Below are positions 33,590 through 43,690 of a stretch of 64,000 bases of DNA, piece after piece. A program made the translations under genes and the position numbers. Origin of the DNA: Xiphydria camelus (Eukaryota > Arthropoda > Insecta > Hymenoptera > Xiphydriidae); assembly GCA_963678675.1 (NCBI GenBank), contig OY783192.1, forward strand, positions 19,037,715-19,101,714, written 5' to 3'. The notes beneath the pieces were generated by a model, which saw only the letters and a list, made by a program, of their open reading frames with translations, was not told the DNA's origin and searched no databases. How positions within the stretch are numbered: the stretch's first letter is position 1; each line of letters starts with the position of its first letter.

Positions 33590-33892
33590 GAAGGTAAAAC
33601 GTCTTCATGGATTTCTGTAGACGACCAAAATATAAGAAAAATCCGATGGCCTGTAAATTCGAAAGCGGTATGTTTTATTTCTCCAAAATACTAAGGCAAA
33701 GTGAAAAATATAAGGGCTCTCTAGTCTATAAAACCCTTTCAAAATATCACGAGAATAAATCAAATGTAACGTGGTTATAATTAATTGGCTCGTATCGGTA
33801 TAAAATGTGAGACTTTAGTTTTGTGGTAATAAAAAGCTATTCTTCTACATGTACGTATCCTCCTCACGAATAAATTCCAAAAAGTAGTGAAA

Positions 33893-34604
33893 TCCCCCCA
33901 CAAAAACAGATTCTCTGTAAAAAAAAGGCGGCATGTTCATTCAGTGCCAACAAAAATTGATACCTACGTAAAATACTCTCCAAAAAAGATTTGAAATCAA
34001 TTAAGATTGCCATGTTCAAGATTTATATATAAAAAGTAAAAGGCATCATTTGAAAGGAAAATTATTATAAATCAAGTTACTAAAAAATTCGACTAAAAAA
34101 ATTTATAAAAAAATTTTAATAAAAAAGAACTTGCCGCGTTTAAGTTTTAATATTTTGTCCACTATGCCGAATAATTGGTAGTGCTTGAACGGTGCTAGAG
34201 TGATTCATAAATTGCACTGCCGAAGTCAAATTCAGAGAAATTCAGAAGGCCTCCGCCTGATCGGTTTCCCGTGCGACATTCGGTATACTGGTGGTATCAT
34301 ATAAGTGTATGAATTTATTTAAAATCATAAGTGCATAAACATCGAGTATAATTCTGTCTGAATTTTTTATTTTGAAAGAAAAAACGCGGCGTTCTTTTTT
34401 ATTAAAATTTTTTAATAAATTTTTTTAGTTGGATTTTTTAGTAACTTGATTTACAATAATTTTCCTTTCAAATGATGCCTTTTACTTTTTATACATAAAT
34501 CTTGAACATGGCGATCTTAATTGATTTCAAATATTTTTTGGAGAGTATTTTACGTAGGTATCAATTTTTGTTGGCACTGAATGAACATGCCGCCTTTTTT
34601 TACA
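33893..34604. mobile_element. S foldback, copy 1, right end truncated
   Basis: The left arm starts CCCCCCACAAAAACAGATTC and the right arm mirrors it up to 34604, where the TA element 34607-35835 interrupts it. The full version is at 48593-49328. The spacer contains TGCCGAAGTCAAATTCAGAG. Confidence 0.75.
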
Positions 34605-34606
34605 TA

Positions 34607-35835
34607 CCGTGGGTGGACCAGTTATTGACACTTTTTGGTTAGGGATTCACTTGAATCTACAATTAAATATTGTTTTCTGTATCAAAATAATTTGTTTTCT
34701 TTATAAAAATAAACTTTAGACTCTTCGGCATCTAACAAACAGTCAAAAATATTCAAAAAATTAATCCAAATAATTAATATTACATAAATAAATATTTGTC
34801 TCAAGTGGATGAGTTTATGACAGGGGCAAAACTGAAGTGGATGTATTTCTGGCATCAAGTGCGCTAGTTTTTGACAATAGGCCGCGCGTGTTGATTTATC
34901 ATTATAAATTATTATAAACGATTAAATTTACTTACTAAATAATTAAAATAACATTTATTTCATATAAAAATACAAATTTGTTTTTTTTTGGCGTAATATT
35001 TTCATTCTCTGACATATAGCTTGTGTTAATGGCAGCGAATAATTGTGATAGTCATATTGATCTTATTAATTCAAATTTTCAAGGCTCATTTATTATTTCT
35101 TGTTTAATTTCTTTGGCAATGCTCAGTGACTTCTTTGTTATATTTTTCTAGAATTAATAGAAAGTCCTGCCTTCACTGCTGTTAATGCCGCTTATAACTC
35201 GATTTCAGTGTAGGTACTTCCCTGTGGTTTTTTTGTGGTGCATTTTACCCCCGAGAGAAAAATATATATATTATTTTTTCTTAATTAAAATGAGAGAGCA
35301 TATGTACTTTCATAGGCAAAATGATTTTAATTGCAAAGTGTTGAATAGGTACTTGAGAAATTAAGTGAGGTTAGGAAATTGACGGGTAAACCGGTGTCAC
35401 AAATAGGAACATAGCAGCTTATACAGGATACATTATTGACACCCAAATTTTTTTACTAAATAAATTTGTATTTAATTTCTTTATCATTTCAATTAATAAA
35501 TTAACTTACTATTTTTCTACAAGAATAATTTTTATTTGTATTTAATACCTACATTGTCAAAATTAAGAGAAAAAACTGAGATCGAATTTTCACACCATTA
35601 TTGTAGATGGCCGACGCAGGCGAGCTGACACCAGCCCGCACATCCTTGAAAACTTGATTTAATTATATTGGTCTATTGTCAAGCGATGATTTTACGCGAG
35701 AAAAGACACAAGATCCTGTAGTATGCGCACCAAATTCTTTGTCTATGTTTTTAAAACGAAATTTCGCTCAAATTACTGAAAATGCGCCTTACCTGTCAGT
35801 AACTAGCGCATTGTCAATAACTAGTCCACCCACGG
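34607..35835. mobile_element. TA-flanked element with AGTTATTGACA repeats
   Basis: Inverted termini CCGTGGGTGGACCAGTTATT / complement ending at 35835, between TA (34605-34606 and 35836-35837). TTATTGACA or its inverse recurs near both ends and at about 35430 and 35670. The longest ORF (35676 to the terminus) is unrecognised. Confidence 0.82.
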
Positions 35836-35837
35836 TA

Positions 35838-36098
35838 CTATCTACAGAGAGGTCTCTGCTTCCTGTTGCGCGCTAAATACACACACTCTGTTGTTGTGAC
35901 GCTGTGGAAAAAATCAACTGTTCGGCTCCTGCAGCGATATAGTTTCTTTCGAGCAATTAACCTACGTAAGGACAAAGCTCTCTCTCTATTCAGTTGTACT
36001 AGCTTTACGATGGGATCGCTGTCATCAAAAGCTGTGTTCTGTCTCTGGGAGCCAGAACTCTGGCTGTCAGAGCGACTCTGTTTTTTCAGTGAAGTTTA
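35838..36098. other. Unassigned spacer before RQ copy B
   Basis: Mixed-composition sequence, no repeat or gene supported. Confidence 0.35.
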
Positions 36099-36574
36099 TC
36101 AAGAGACACGGCAGTGTCTCGCGGCATGTTCATTCAAGTAGTTTGTCAGAACGACGCCGACAGCGCTGTCGCCGCGGGCACCCGTGTATCTTTACAGGAA
36201 AAATGTCTGCCCCCCCTTCACCCCTCAATTTTTACATCGAATTTTCTCAATAAATATACAGTTATAACCAATACTATGCTTAGTTACGCCATATAAATCG
36301 ACTATTCTCTATTGATAGAGACCAGAATACATGTTATAAGTTACATATTAACAGAGATTCTTCCTTAGCAATGCGAAGCCACGCCCCTCGCGCCTAAAAG
36401 TCGAGAATCCGATTTCTCGGGCAATATATATATGTCAAAATGTCACACAATTTCCGCCTATCGGCGATAGTCGGCCATGATCGGAAATGTGTACACAGAT
36501 GCGGCCCCACGCATACGCCATCAAAAATGTATGTGAGAGTGTGTGAGAGAATATATTCCTTGAATTTTTAGTCA
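36099..36574 (+). repeat. RQ repeat, copy B (5' part; resumes at 44462)
   Basis: Starts TCAAGAGACACGGCAGTGTC and matches copy A to the base where the 7.9-kb element begins. The homology continues at 44462-44870, with an internal deletion near 44600. Confidence 0.82.
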
Positions 36575-36739
36575 CCCTGCTGAAAAAACGGCCAGAGACG
36601 TACAGAAACCTACAGCGGAGTCTGCGCGTTTCTGTACGTCTAAGAAACAGCAACGCACACAGGTGATCGTTTCTGTACGTTATTTCGTACAGATGTGTCC
36701 GTATGTGATCGTTTCTGAGCGTGTACAATCTCCACTATT

Positions 36740-37325
36740 TTCTAGCGCAATTGCTTAACATTGGAAACTTCACTGCAGTAGCTTTACTACAAAAACTTTA
36801 CGGAAATATTACAGGGATGAATAAAGAACCCGTTCATTTGAAAAGAAAGCGCTAACGTGTCTGAACGAAATGTAGCTGTTTGATTTTCCCTGTCAAAAGA
36901 TTTAGTTTCGCGAAATAAAACAAAGATAAAAAATAAATAAATACATTTCTGGGCATATATTTATTGAAAAATTGTTGGTAAAATGTGAACTAGAAGTTTT
37001 CTACAATATGTTGCAAATAATCTTGTAGAATCTAAAGGACCAACTAGACATCATCACTACGACATCATTGTTATGTCATCTTGATGTCAGTTACATCACA
37101 ATGGAGTTAATTCTAAGTCATATCCCGAGTCGAGTTGTAAAGCAATACAAATTGTACCGAATTATTCCATAAATAACGAATTATTAATTATCATAATCGC
37201 TACTGTTTTGAAAAAGAAAGTATTAAATTATAGTAAAAAATTTAATGAGAAGAACTTTATAGAGCAGTTACTGTCATGTCCGGTTTCTATATATGACTGG
37301 AATCGACCAACATCACTCGAAAAGT
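36740..37325. other. AT-rich interior of the 7.9-kb element
   Basis: No ORF, inverted repeat or tandem repeat supported. Confidence 0.4.
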
Positions 37326-37412
37326 CGATGGCTCGCTTGGTAGAGTGCGGGAGCATTCCCAGTTTCGAAGCAGCTCCTCCCGAAGATCGCAGGTTCAAGT
37401 CCGGTAGGGTAC
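37326..37412 (+). repeat. tRNA-derived (SINE-like) remnant
   Basis: A box-A-like TGGCTCGCTTGGTAGAG and a perfect box B GGTTCAAGTCC lie about 45 bases apart. The T-arm stem beside box B does not pair well, so it is not a functional tRNA gene. Possibly the head of a tRNA-derived SINE. Confidence 0.45.
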
Positions 37413-37413
37413 G

Positions 37414-37640
37414 AAAACAAACAAAACGTGTGGCCGCCACACGCGGAAGAAGTGAAACTTCGATACCAGTTTCTCCGAATTTGATTCCAATGGTATTAGT
37501 TTCAATTGGCTCTATACAAGTCTTTTACAATGCTTCTTCGTAGAGCCAATTGAAACTAATATCACCGGAATCAGATTCAGAGAAACTGGTATCGAAGTTT
37601 CACTTCTTCCGCGTGTGGCGGCCACACGTTTTGTTTGTTT
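37414..37640. repeat. Inverted repeat, about 110-bp arms
   Basis: Arms from AACAAACAAAACGTGTGG to its complement at 37619-37640, centre near 37527 (ATTGGCTCTA / TAGAGCCAAT). MITE-like; target duplication not resolved. Confidence 0.7.
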
Positions 37641-38289
37641 TTTTTCTTATTTTCATCCAAGGAACCCATCCTTGAAGTTTATCGCAATATTAAAGAATCA
37701 CCGAGTATATTTACTTACTTGGTCCCCAACAAAATATTTTTTCCGCCATAATCAAGTATACACTTATTAATTGTAAATAAACTCTTTTCTCAATATACGA
37801 AGTAACTTTGATCTAACGAACGAGGTATTCACTAAACTGACAAATTTCTAGAAAATCATAAAGGGAATCAAGGAATTGTACTTCCAAATTTGACAGTGAT
37901 AAAACATTAATCGCTGCGTGGTACATTTTGGCAAACGAGGACTGCTTATGTATTCGCAGTCCTACACCTTTCCCGGAAGGCTAATTACCGAACGAATTGT
38001 AATGAACCACTTCTCGTAGATACCACTATATTTCGAATGCATTCGAAATGTATTCAGCTTTGTAAAGGAGAGAAATGACGATTTCAATAGATAACCGAAT
38101 ATTTCGGCAAAGGTTCATTCCGATTCGTCCAGTAATTAACCCTTTCAGGAAAGGTGCGGGACTGCGAACTCATTAGCAGCCTGGATTCGCCGAAATGTAC
38201 TGCTTCGCTGATGGCGAGATGAACCCTAGTTTGACGAAGTATTTATGATCGCGATGCTATTTGGTTGAAAAATAAGTTCGTAGCGTTTT
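37641..38289. other. AT-rich stretch with dispersed-repeat fragment
   Basis: AT-rich. A TTTCCCGGAAGGCTAATTACC segment near 37970 and GCGGGACTGCGA near 38156 recur near 58240, 43070 and 5630 as degenerate copies. No gene. Confidence 0.4.
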
Positions 38290-38402
38290 CTTTTATTTTC
38301 TTTCATTTTACAATGATTTGTTTGCTGTTCCGCAAAGTGTTTATATTCATTCGAAAAAGCTCTTTCTGCTCTACAAAACTGTTATAATTGTTTATTCTAT
38401 GA

Positions 38403-39410
38403 CGTAGCGTTTCGGTGAGGGCCCTCGGTGCCCTCCGCTACGCCACTATTAAGCGGCGTCGATGCCGCGCGCGAAACGAAAAACGATGGGCGCCAGGCGG
38501 GTCACGATCCCGCCACTCAGGGAGACGAACGCGGTCCCTGAAAACGGACGAGAACCGGGAGATCGGAAGCGGTTCGATCTCCGTCGGGCTCGGCTACCTC
38601 TAGCGTATGGTAGAGGGGCGGTTCGGTGGACGATGGCTGGGACACGGAAGGACGGGCGAACAAAACGAAAAGAAACGGAACGCAGAAACAAAGAAACAGA
38701 AAAAGAAACTTTATTGTTCTCCGCGGAACGGGACGACGGTTCCCGGGCGACGTTCGCAGTCGCGACGACTCTTGGCGCGGCTTCGGTGCCACACGCCTCC
38801 CGCTAACGCGACGACGAAACGCACGTTCTAACCGATGACCGCTAAAACGGAAACGGGCGCTCTCGGACGGCGAGCGCGAAACGGAAACGTGCGCTCTAGG
38901 ACGGCGAGCGCGAGACGGAAAATGGGCGCGAACACGGCGAACAGGTGCGCGCCGGCTCGACGGAGGCCCACGGCGGGTCGGAGGTCGAACGTTCGGGAAA
39001 GGAGGAGCGTACCGGTGGCGTCGAGGTCTTCAATGGCCCCCTCGTCGTCCTCCTTGGTCGTCTGGTTGGCGGCCCCTCACGACACCTCTGATCCTTCAGG
39101 TTTCGGCGAAGGATCCTCTCGGAATCGGGGCTGACCACGATGACTCCTTGGAGACGCTCCGTTTCTCCCTCGACTCTCTCTCTCTCGACCACTTCTCTCA
39201 CTACTCGTACGTGACACTCTCTCGCAGGCTCGCTAAACTCGTTGAGCGATCGTGCTCGTATCGTGACTCGAGCGGAACTAACTCGCCTCCTCCTCACGAT
39301 CGCGATCGTGACGCTTCGCGCAGCCTTATCGCGAATCGATTCGCGCGCATTTTCCGAAAGGGGCCCGAGTGCACCCTTTTTGTGACGCGGAGCGATTCTC
39401 CACGTCACAA
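38403..39410 (-). repeat. CpG-rich 1-kb block, candidate solo LTR
   Basis: Sharply higher GC and CpG than the surroundings. On the minus strand it begins TGACGTGG (39410) and ends ACGTCA near 38400, an inverted TG...CA pair as in LTRs, with AATAAA on the minus strand near 38715. A 33-bp unit is repeated at about 38860-38925. Long open frames on both strands reflect GC content. No clear target duplication, so solo LTR is only a hypothesis. Confidence 0.35.
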
Positions 39411-39650
39411 TTCGAATAACAATTTTTTATTATTTTTCAGGCTTAGAAATGGAATATCCAGGAGGAAAAAATCAGAATTTTCGACATCTTTTTTTATCAA
39501 AGACTCGCTTATAACACCTTCTCCGTATACAGCAGTTTCTTGACCTGGATGAAAAGCGAAGAAAAGCAGATGTCAAAACTGCTGATTTTGGCCCCCTGGA
39601 TATTCCATTTCTAAGCCAGAAAAATAATAAAAAATTTAATTATTCGAAAT
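39411..39650. mobile_element. Palindromic MITE, GGCTTAGAAATGGAATATCC arms
   Basis: Arms of about 50 bp from TTCGAATAA... on the left, mirrored to ...TTATTCGA on the right. The inner edge reads TAGAAATGGAATATCCAGG. Lies between the GC-rich block and its right flanking arm. Confidence 0.65.
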
Positions 39651-39723
39651 AACAATTATAACAGTTCTGTAGAGCAGAAAGAGCTCTTTCGAGTACATAT
39701 AAACATATTGCCAAACAACAAAA

Positions 39724-40058
39724 TAAATCGTTGTAAAATAAAAGAAAACATAATTGTGCGACGGAACAGTCTCGGCGACGCGAGTATCAGCCACTTGAGC
39801 ATGCCGGTCGCGGGAGCATAATATGTAGCATCACCGACGAAAGTCGCGTCGCGTGGTGTGTGTACACTCGTCGAGTATCGGATACCTGTGTAGCGTTGTG
39901 TGCGAAGGGCCTAAGTTGAATGGGCCACGGTCCAAATCGGTGTATGAGTGAGGCACGTACGGTAGCGCTGGAGTGTGTGGGTTTCGTTACGGTATTTTAG
40001 GAATTTTTCGTTGCATAGAGCGCGCTTTTAGTACCCTCAGCAAAGAAGTTTCACTTCA
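39724..40058 (+). repeat. Tandem duplication, unit 1 (about 335 bp)
   Basis: Starts AATAAATCGTTGTAAAATAA and ends AAGTTTCACTTC. Unit 2 is 40059-40157 plus 43998-44213, split by the 3.8-kb TA element. Landmark TAGCGCTGGAGTGTGTGGG in both. Confidence 0.82.
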
Positions 40059-40390
40059 ATAAATCGTTGTAAAATAAAAGAAAACATAATTGTGCGACGG
40101 AACAGCCTCGGCGACGCGAGTATCGGCCACTTGAGCATGCCGGTCGCGGGAATATAATAGGTTTGTTCCAGCAGAGAATCCGTGACTAATCCCTGACAGT
40201 TGGTGATTTGTACGTAGTGCGCATGTGCGGACTTTGACTAGTCAGGGATTTCTGTTGGAACACCGAACGCACTGTACTCTAGTGGTGACGACAGTAATTA
40301 ATTTTAGAAGAGAGCAAACCTAACCTTTTTAATTTTCGACTAAGGTTATTGTTATTTTGTTTTATACACTACTAGTAGTGTAACAAAAAT

Positions 40391-40524
40391 ATGGATGAAA
40401 ACTCAGGTACAAACAATAGAAAGGTAATACGGTTTGGCGAACAAGGATTGCAAACGTACAATCAGAGTAAGAGCGTGTATGGCATTATTCATAAAAAAAT
40501 TAATCAACAATGTGTTTTTCCACA
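40391..40524 (+). pseudogene. N-terminal fragment of an unrecognised transposon protein
   Basis: ATG at 40391 (MDENSGTNNRKVIRFGEQ), preceded by 130 bases typical of a leader, open for about 45 codons until the MITE inserted at 40527. The frame then enters MITE sequence and stops at 40600. Likely the first exon of the host element's protein. Family unknown. Confidence 0.4.
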
Positions 40525-40526
40525 TA

Positions 40527-40737
40527 CACCCGGGGACACGGTATCTGTCGCTGGTGACTTTATTAAAATGTTATTTTCAAACGTACTAACCAATGAATAA
40601 TTAATTCTTATGCGCTCATTAGCTACGGTGGCGTCTACTCTCGTTAATGAAAGCATGAGGATTATTAATTATTGGTTGGTACATTTAAAAATAACGTTTA
40701 AAAAAGTCACCAGCGACAGATACCGTGTCCCCGGGTG
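40527..40737. mobile_element. CACCCGGG MITE, copy 1
   Basis: Inverted ends CACCCGGGGACACGGTATCT, TA on both sides (40525-40526 and 40738-40739). Shares its interior (ACCAATGAATAATTAATT) with the MITE at 43219-43438. Confidence 0.85.
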
Positions 40738-40779
40738 TACATACGTTTGACATGTTCCAAGGCAATGCGCAATTATGTT

Positions 40780-40905
40780 AATAATGAGTCCAATCACCAC
40801 CATCGACAATCACTTGGCATCCCCGAGGCATAGTATCCACCCATTTTTCGACCTATTCGCGGGGAAGTGCCTTCCAAACGCGTCGAATTTCTCAGCATAG
40901 CTACT
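40780..40905 (-). pseudogene. Tc1/mariner transposase C-terminus, left arm copy
   Basis: Minus strand reads RRVWKALPRE, one stop, then WVDTMPRGCQVIVDGGD, matching the conserved end of Tc1-type transposases (..MPRRCQAVI..). No catalytic residues. Confidence 0.72.
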
Positions 40906-40954
40906 TCACAGTGAACACGTTTTCATAAACAAGCAGAAGCTTTGACGAAAACGT

Positions 40955-41079
40955 ATCTTCACTGTGAAGCAGCTATCCCAAGAAATTCGACACATTTTGA
41001 AGGCACTTCCCCGGAAATATGCCGAAAATTTGATGGATAGTATGCCTCGTAGATGCCAAGCAATAATCGATGGTGGTGA
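40955..41079 (+). pseudogene. Tc1/mariner transposase C-terminus, right arm copy
   Basis: Plus strand reads LSQEIRHILKALPRKYAENL then MDSMPRRCQAIIDGGD and a stop. Same C-terminal signature as the left arm but diverged from it, so the duplication is old. Confidence 0.75.
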
Positions 41080-41134
41080 TTGAACTCATTATTAACCAAA
41101 TTGTGCATTGCCTTGGACCATATCAAACGTATGT

Positions 41135-41790
41135 ATGTCGAAAGAAACATTGTTGAATAATGTCTTTGTTTCGAGCGGCTTAACGGGCGCGTCGATATCG
41201 CCGCGGGGTTGTAAGGCCCGGGGACACGGATAAAGGACACGGTTAAGGCTCGAGTGGAAAAAACGGAAAGAATGTAGGGATCGGGTAATAACAGGCAATT
41301 GAACAATAAATTGTAATATAATTAAGAAAGCGGATTGAAATGAAGGAGATATAAGTGAATACAGAGTACGTTACGTCGATTTGACAGAGGAGCTCGGGCC
41401 CGAGAGTGTGTTAAAGCACTTACAATAAACACTGATAGCACATGAGGCGCCCGCGACACTTGGAGACGGTACGCGACGGTGCGATCGAGGGGCTCTAGCT
41501 CGAAGATGAGTTACGAAGAGTAGCGAAATTATAACTGACTCGCAGGTCATTCGACTAAGGTTTATATATCGGCAGAATGGAATACGGAAGGGGAAACGCG
41601 GGTCCACGGGGGCGATTACAGTCGCTAGACTCGGTGGACTTTGGCGTTCCTCAAAGTCCCGTACGAATGACGTTGGTTCGTACCGTTACAAGGTACCGTG
41701 CCCTTTGGTCGACGCGATGCACCCCCCGTACCGAGAATAACTCCGCTTTTAGACCCATCCGAACGCCCGTGAAAAGATGCATTAACCCCC
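41135..41790. other. GC-richer unassigned stretch
   Basis: No terminal repeats, ORF or RNA gene that I can support; could be a fragment of an LTR or leader of another element. Confidence 0.3.
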
Positions 41791-42030
41791 TTAGGGCGGG
41801 TTGTAACGACTTGGTTTAAACTCAGTTCTAACTTGAACCACGTTTGAACTGAGTTCACATCAAAATGTATGTTGTATCATAGAAGTTCACCTCTCATCAT
41901 TGGTTTAACTAGGGTTCATACTGAACCAGAGAATTTGTAGGATTAAACCGTGGTCAACTTTACTCAGTAAATTATAACCTCATCAGAATACCCAGTTTCT
42001 ATTTAGTCAAATATCGTGACTATATAAAAA

Positions 42031-42830
42031 ATGGCATTAAGAGAATATTTAGAAGACTTGACAGATGATGAGGATTTTCTGGAATTAGTTGAAATAGAAG
42101 CGTTCCCAAGAGCTCCCAGAATTTTCCGTCAAAGGGAAAATCATTTTTTAAAATGGAACGAAAATGAATTTAGGCAGAGATTTCGCCTTTCTAAAGAGAC
42201 GGTGGAATTAATAACTGTAGAAATTAGAAACGAAATTATGTGTTTGAAAAATGAGTAAGTACCTATCGCGTATGTATCATCCCAAATTAAACAAGTAGAG
42301 ATACCGACATTGCCGAAACTTTACCGACGATAAAGTTTCGGCAATGTCGGTATCTCTGCTTGTTTAATTTGGGATGATGCATACGGTATAATGAGTGAGT
42401 AATGGGCCGCATTCTATTTTCCATTTACCTATTTAATTTTTCTATTTCCCAGGAATACTGCATTGACGCCCTCAGAGATGGTATTAGTTACATTGCGTTT
42501 TTTGGCGACTGGGTCAATTTTACAAGTTATTGGAGACTTTAGTGGTATAGACAAATCTACAGTAAGTCGTACAGTTCCCAAGGTACTCAGATGTATCGCA
42601 CAATTACGAAATCAGTTCATCAATATGCCATCTACGGAAGAAGAATTTCGAAAAGTGAAACAAGGATTTTACAGTATAAGCCGTTTTCCAAAATGTATAG
42701 GAGCAGTAGACTGTACACACATAAGAATACAGTCTCCTGGTGGCGATGATCCTAAAATTTTCAGGAACCGAAAAGGATTTTTTTCATTCAACATACAAGT
42801 CATATGTGACTATAATCTAAATATTCAGGG
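42031..42830 (+). pseudogene. HARBI1-like: HARBI1-like nuclease, two exons, 3' truncated
   Basis: Exon 1 is 42031-42254 (MALREYLEDLTDDEDFLELV...). The intron 42255-42452 has GTAAGT and a pyrimidine-rich tract ending CAG. Exon 2 resumes in frame with the family sequence TPSEMVLVTLRFLATGS. The first catalytic Asp is in GAVDCTHI (codon at 42709-42711). After NIQVICDYNLNIQ, near 42830, the sequence departs from the family, so the second Asp and the Glu are lost. Harbinger transposases cut at TWA targets together with a Myb-like partner, which is not seen here. Confidence 0.88.
42268..42386. mobile_element. Hairpin MITE inside the HARBI1 intron
   Basis: Almost perfect 119-bp palindrome (GCGTATGTATCATCCC arm mirrored at the end; centre ACCGACGATAAAG). 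It leaves both splice sites intact. Confidence 0.78.
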
Positions 42831-43218
42831 ATTCACCGTCCGGAGATTAACCTTTCGTCGCCGAATCGTGGCATTTATGCCCGGATTAGGCCGCATAGCC
42901 GCAGTTAAAATTCACCTTAAATTCTATTAACGTACGACATGTGCAGAAATTAAAGGAGGGACCGAATATTACATTACGGCTATCGTTGGCCGTAACAGTC
43001 TTCATGAATAATGCCGTACACGCTCTTACTTAACAGACTATACTTACAATCTCACGTCCTTCATGGAAGACTAATTGCCGGACTGATCGGAGTAAGCCAT
43101 CCCCGCAGTGGCCAGCTTAATAAATACAGCTATACATGGAATACTAAGTCAGATTGTAAAAGGGAGAAATAACGGATTCCATAGATATAACCGTGTAAAT
43201 CTGATACCTGGCTTGCCA
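42831..43218. other. Post-truncation sequence of the Harbinger relic
   Basis: No recognised coding. A GGAAGACTAATTGCCGGACT segment near 43068 is a degenerate copy of the dispersed repeat near 37975. Confidence 0.35.
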
Positions 43219-43438
43219 TGTACACCCGGGTTCACCGATTCTGAACATAGTGACTTTTCAAAATGTCATATTTCAATATACTAACCAATGAATAATTAAT
43301 TATCATGCTTTCATTAACCAGGGCAAAAGCCGCATTAGCTAATGAAAGTTTGATGTTTAATTGCTAATTGGCTGTTACATTTTAAAATTACATTTTGAAA
43401 AGTCATTATGTTCAGAATCCGTGAACCCGGGTGTACAC
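43219..43438. mobile_element. CACCCGGG MITE, copy 2
   Basis: Ends TACACCCGGGTTCACNGAT, inverted at the right, interior like 40527-40737. Directly at its right end a second TACACCCGGGGCTACGG half-terminus begins (43435 on) without an obvious partner. Confidence 0.78.
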
Positions 43439-43439
43439 C

Positions 43440-43690
43440 CGGGGCTACGGATTCTTCTTCTGGTTACTTTTGCAAAATGTTTCTATTATAGGTACCCTAC
43501 ATATTAATTACTCATTCAAATTTCTAACATTAGCATCAACATCTATAGCAGAAATAATGGATTCGGTTTTTCAACAGTACAAATAACAATTAACAAATTA
43601 AGAGAGGGGGGGTAGTTTTACTTCGACCAGGGTGTACACAATATCCTACAACAAATTAGGACAGTTATATTTTGGATTAATCTATTTCTC
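43440..43690. other. Unassigned, with orphan CACCCGGGG half-element
   Basis: Begins with a lone MITE-like end (CACCCGGGGCTACGGATTC); the rest is AT-rich with no gene. Confidence 0.4.

Larger units (their letters stand above)
38290..39757. repeat. Inverted 110-bp arms flanking a GC-rich block
   Basis: 38290-38398 and 39648-39757 are inverted copies (landmark GAGCTCTTTCTGCTCTACA on the reverse of the right arm). Between them lie a 1-kb CpG-rich block and a palindromic MITE. Confidence 0.7.
40739..41134. mobile_element. Palindromic Tc1/mariner remnant
   Basis: Inverted arms from ACATACGTTTGAC to its complement at 41134, centre near 40937. Both arms encode the last codons of a Tc1/mariner transposase. 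Confidence 0.75.

Noticed and set aside
37326..37412. Functional tRNA gene
   Set aside because: Box A and box B are present, but the T-stem does not pair and no acceptor stem is found; best read as a tRNA-derived remnant.
38415..39543. Several long overlapping ORFs on both strands
   Set aside because: They arise from GC-rich sequence with few stops; no domain, no consistent frame and no splice signals.
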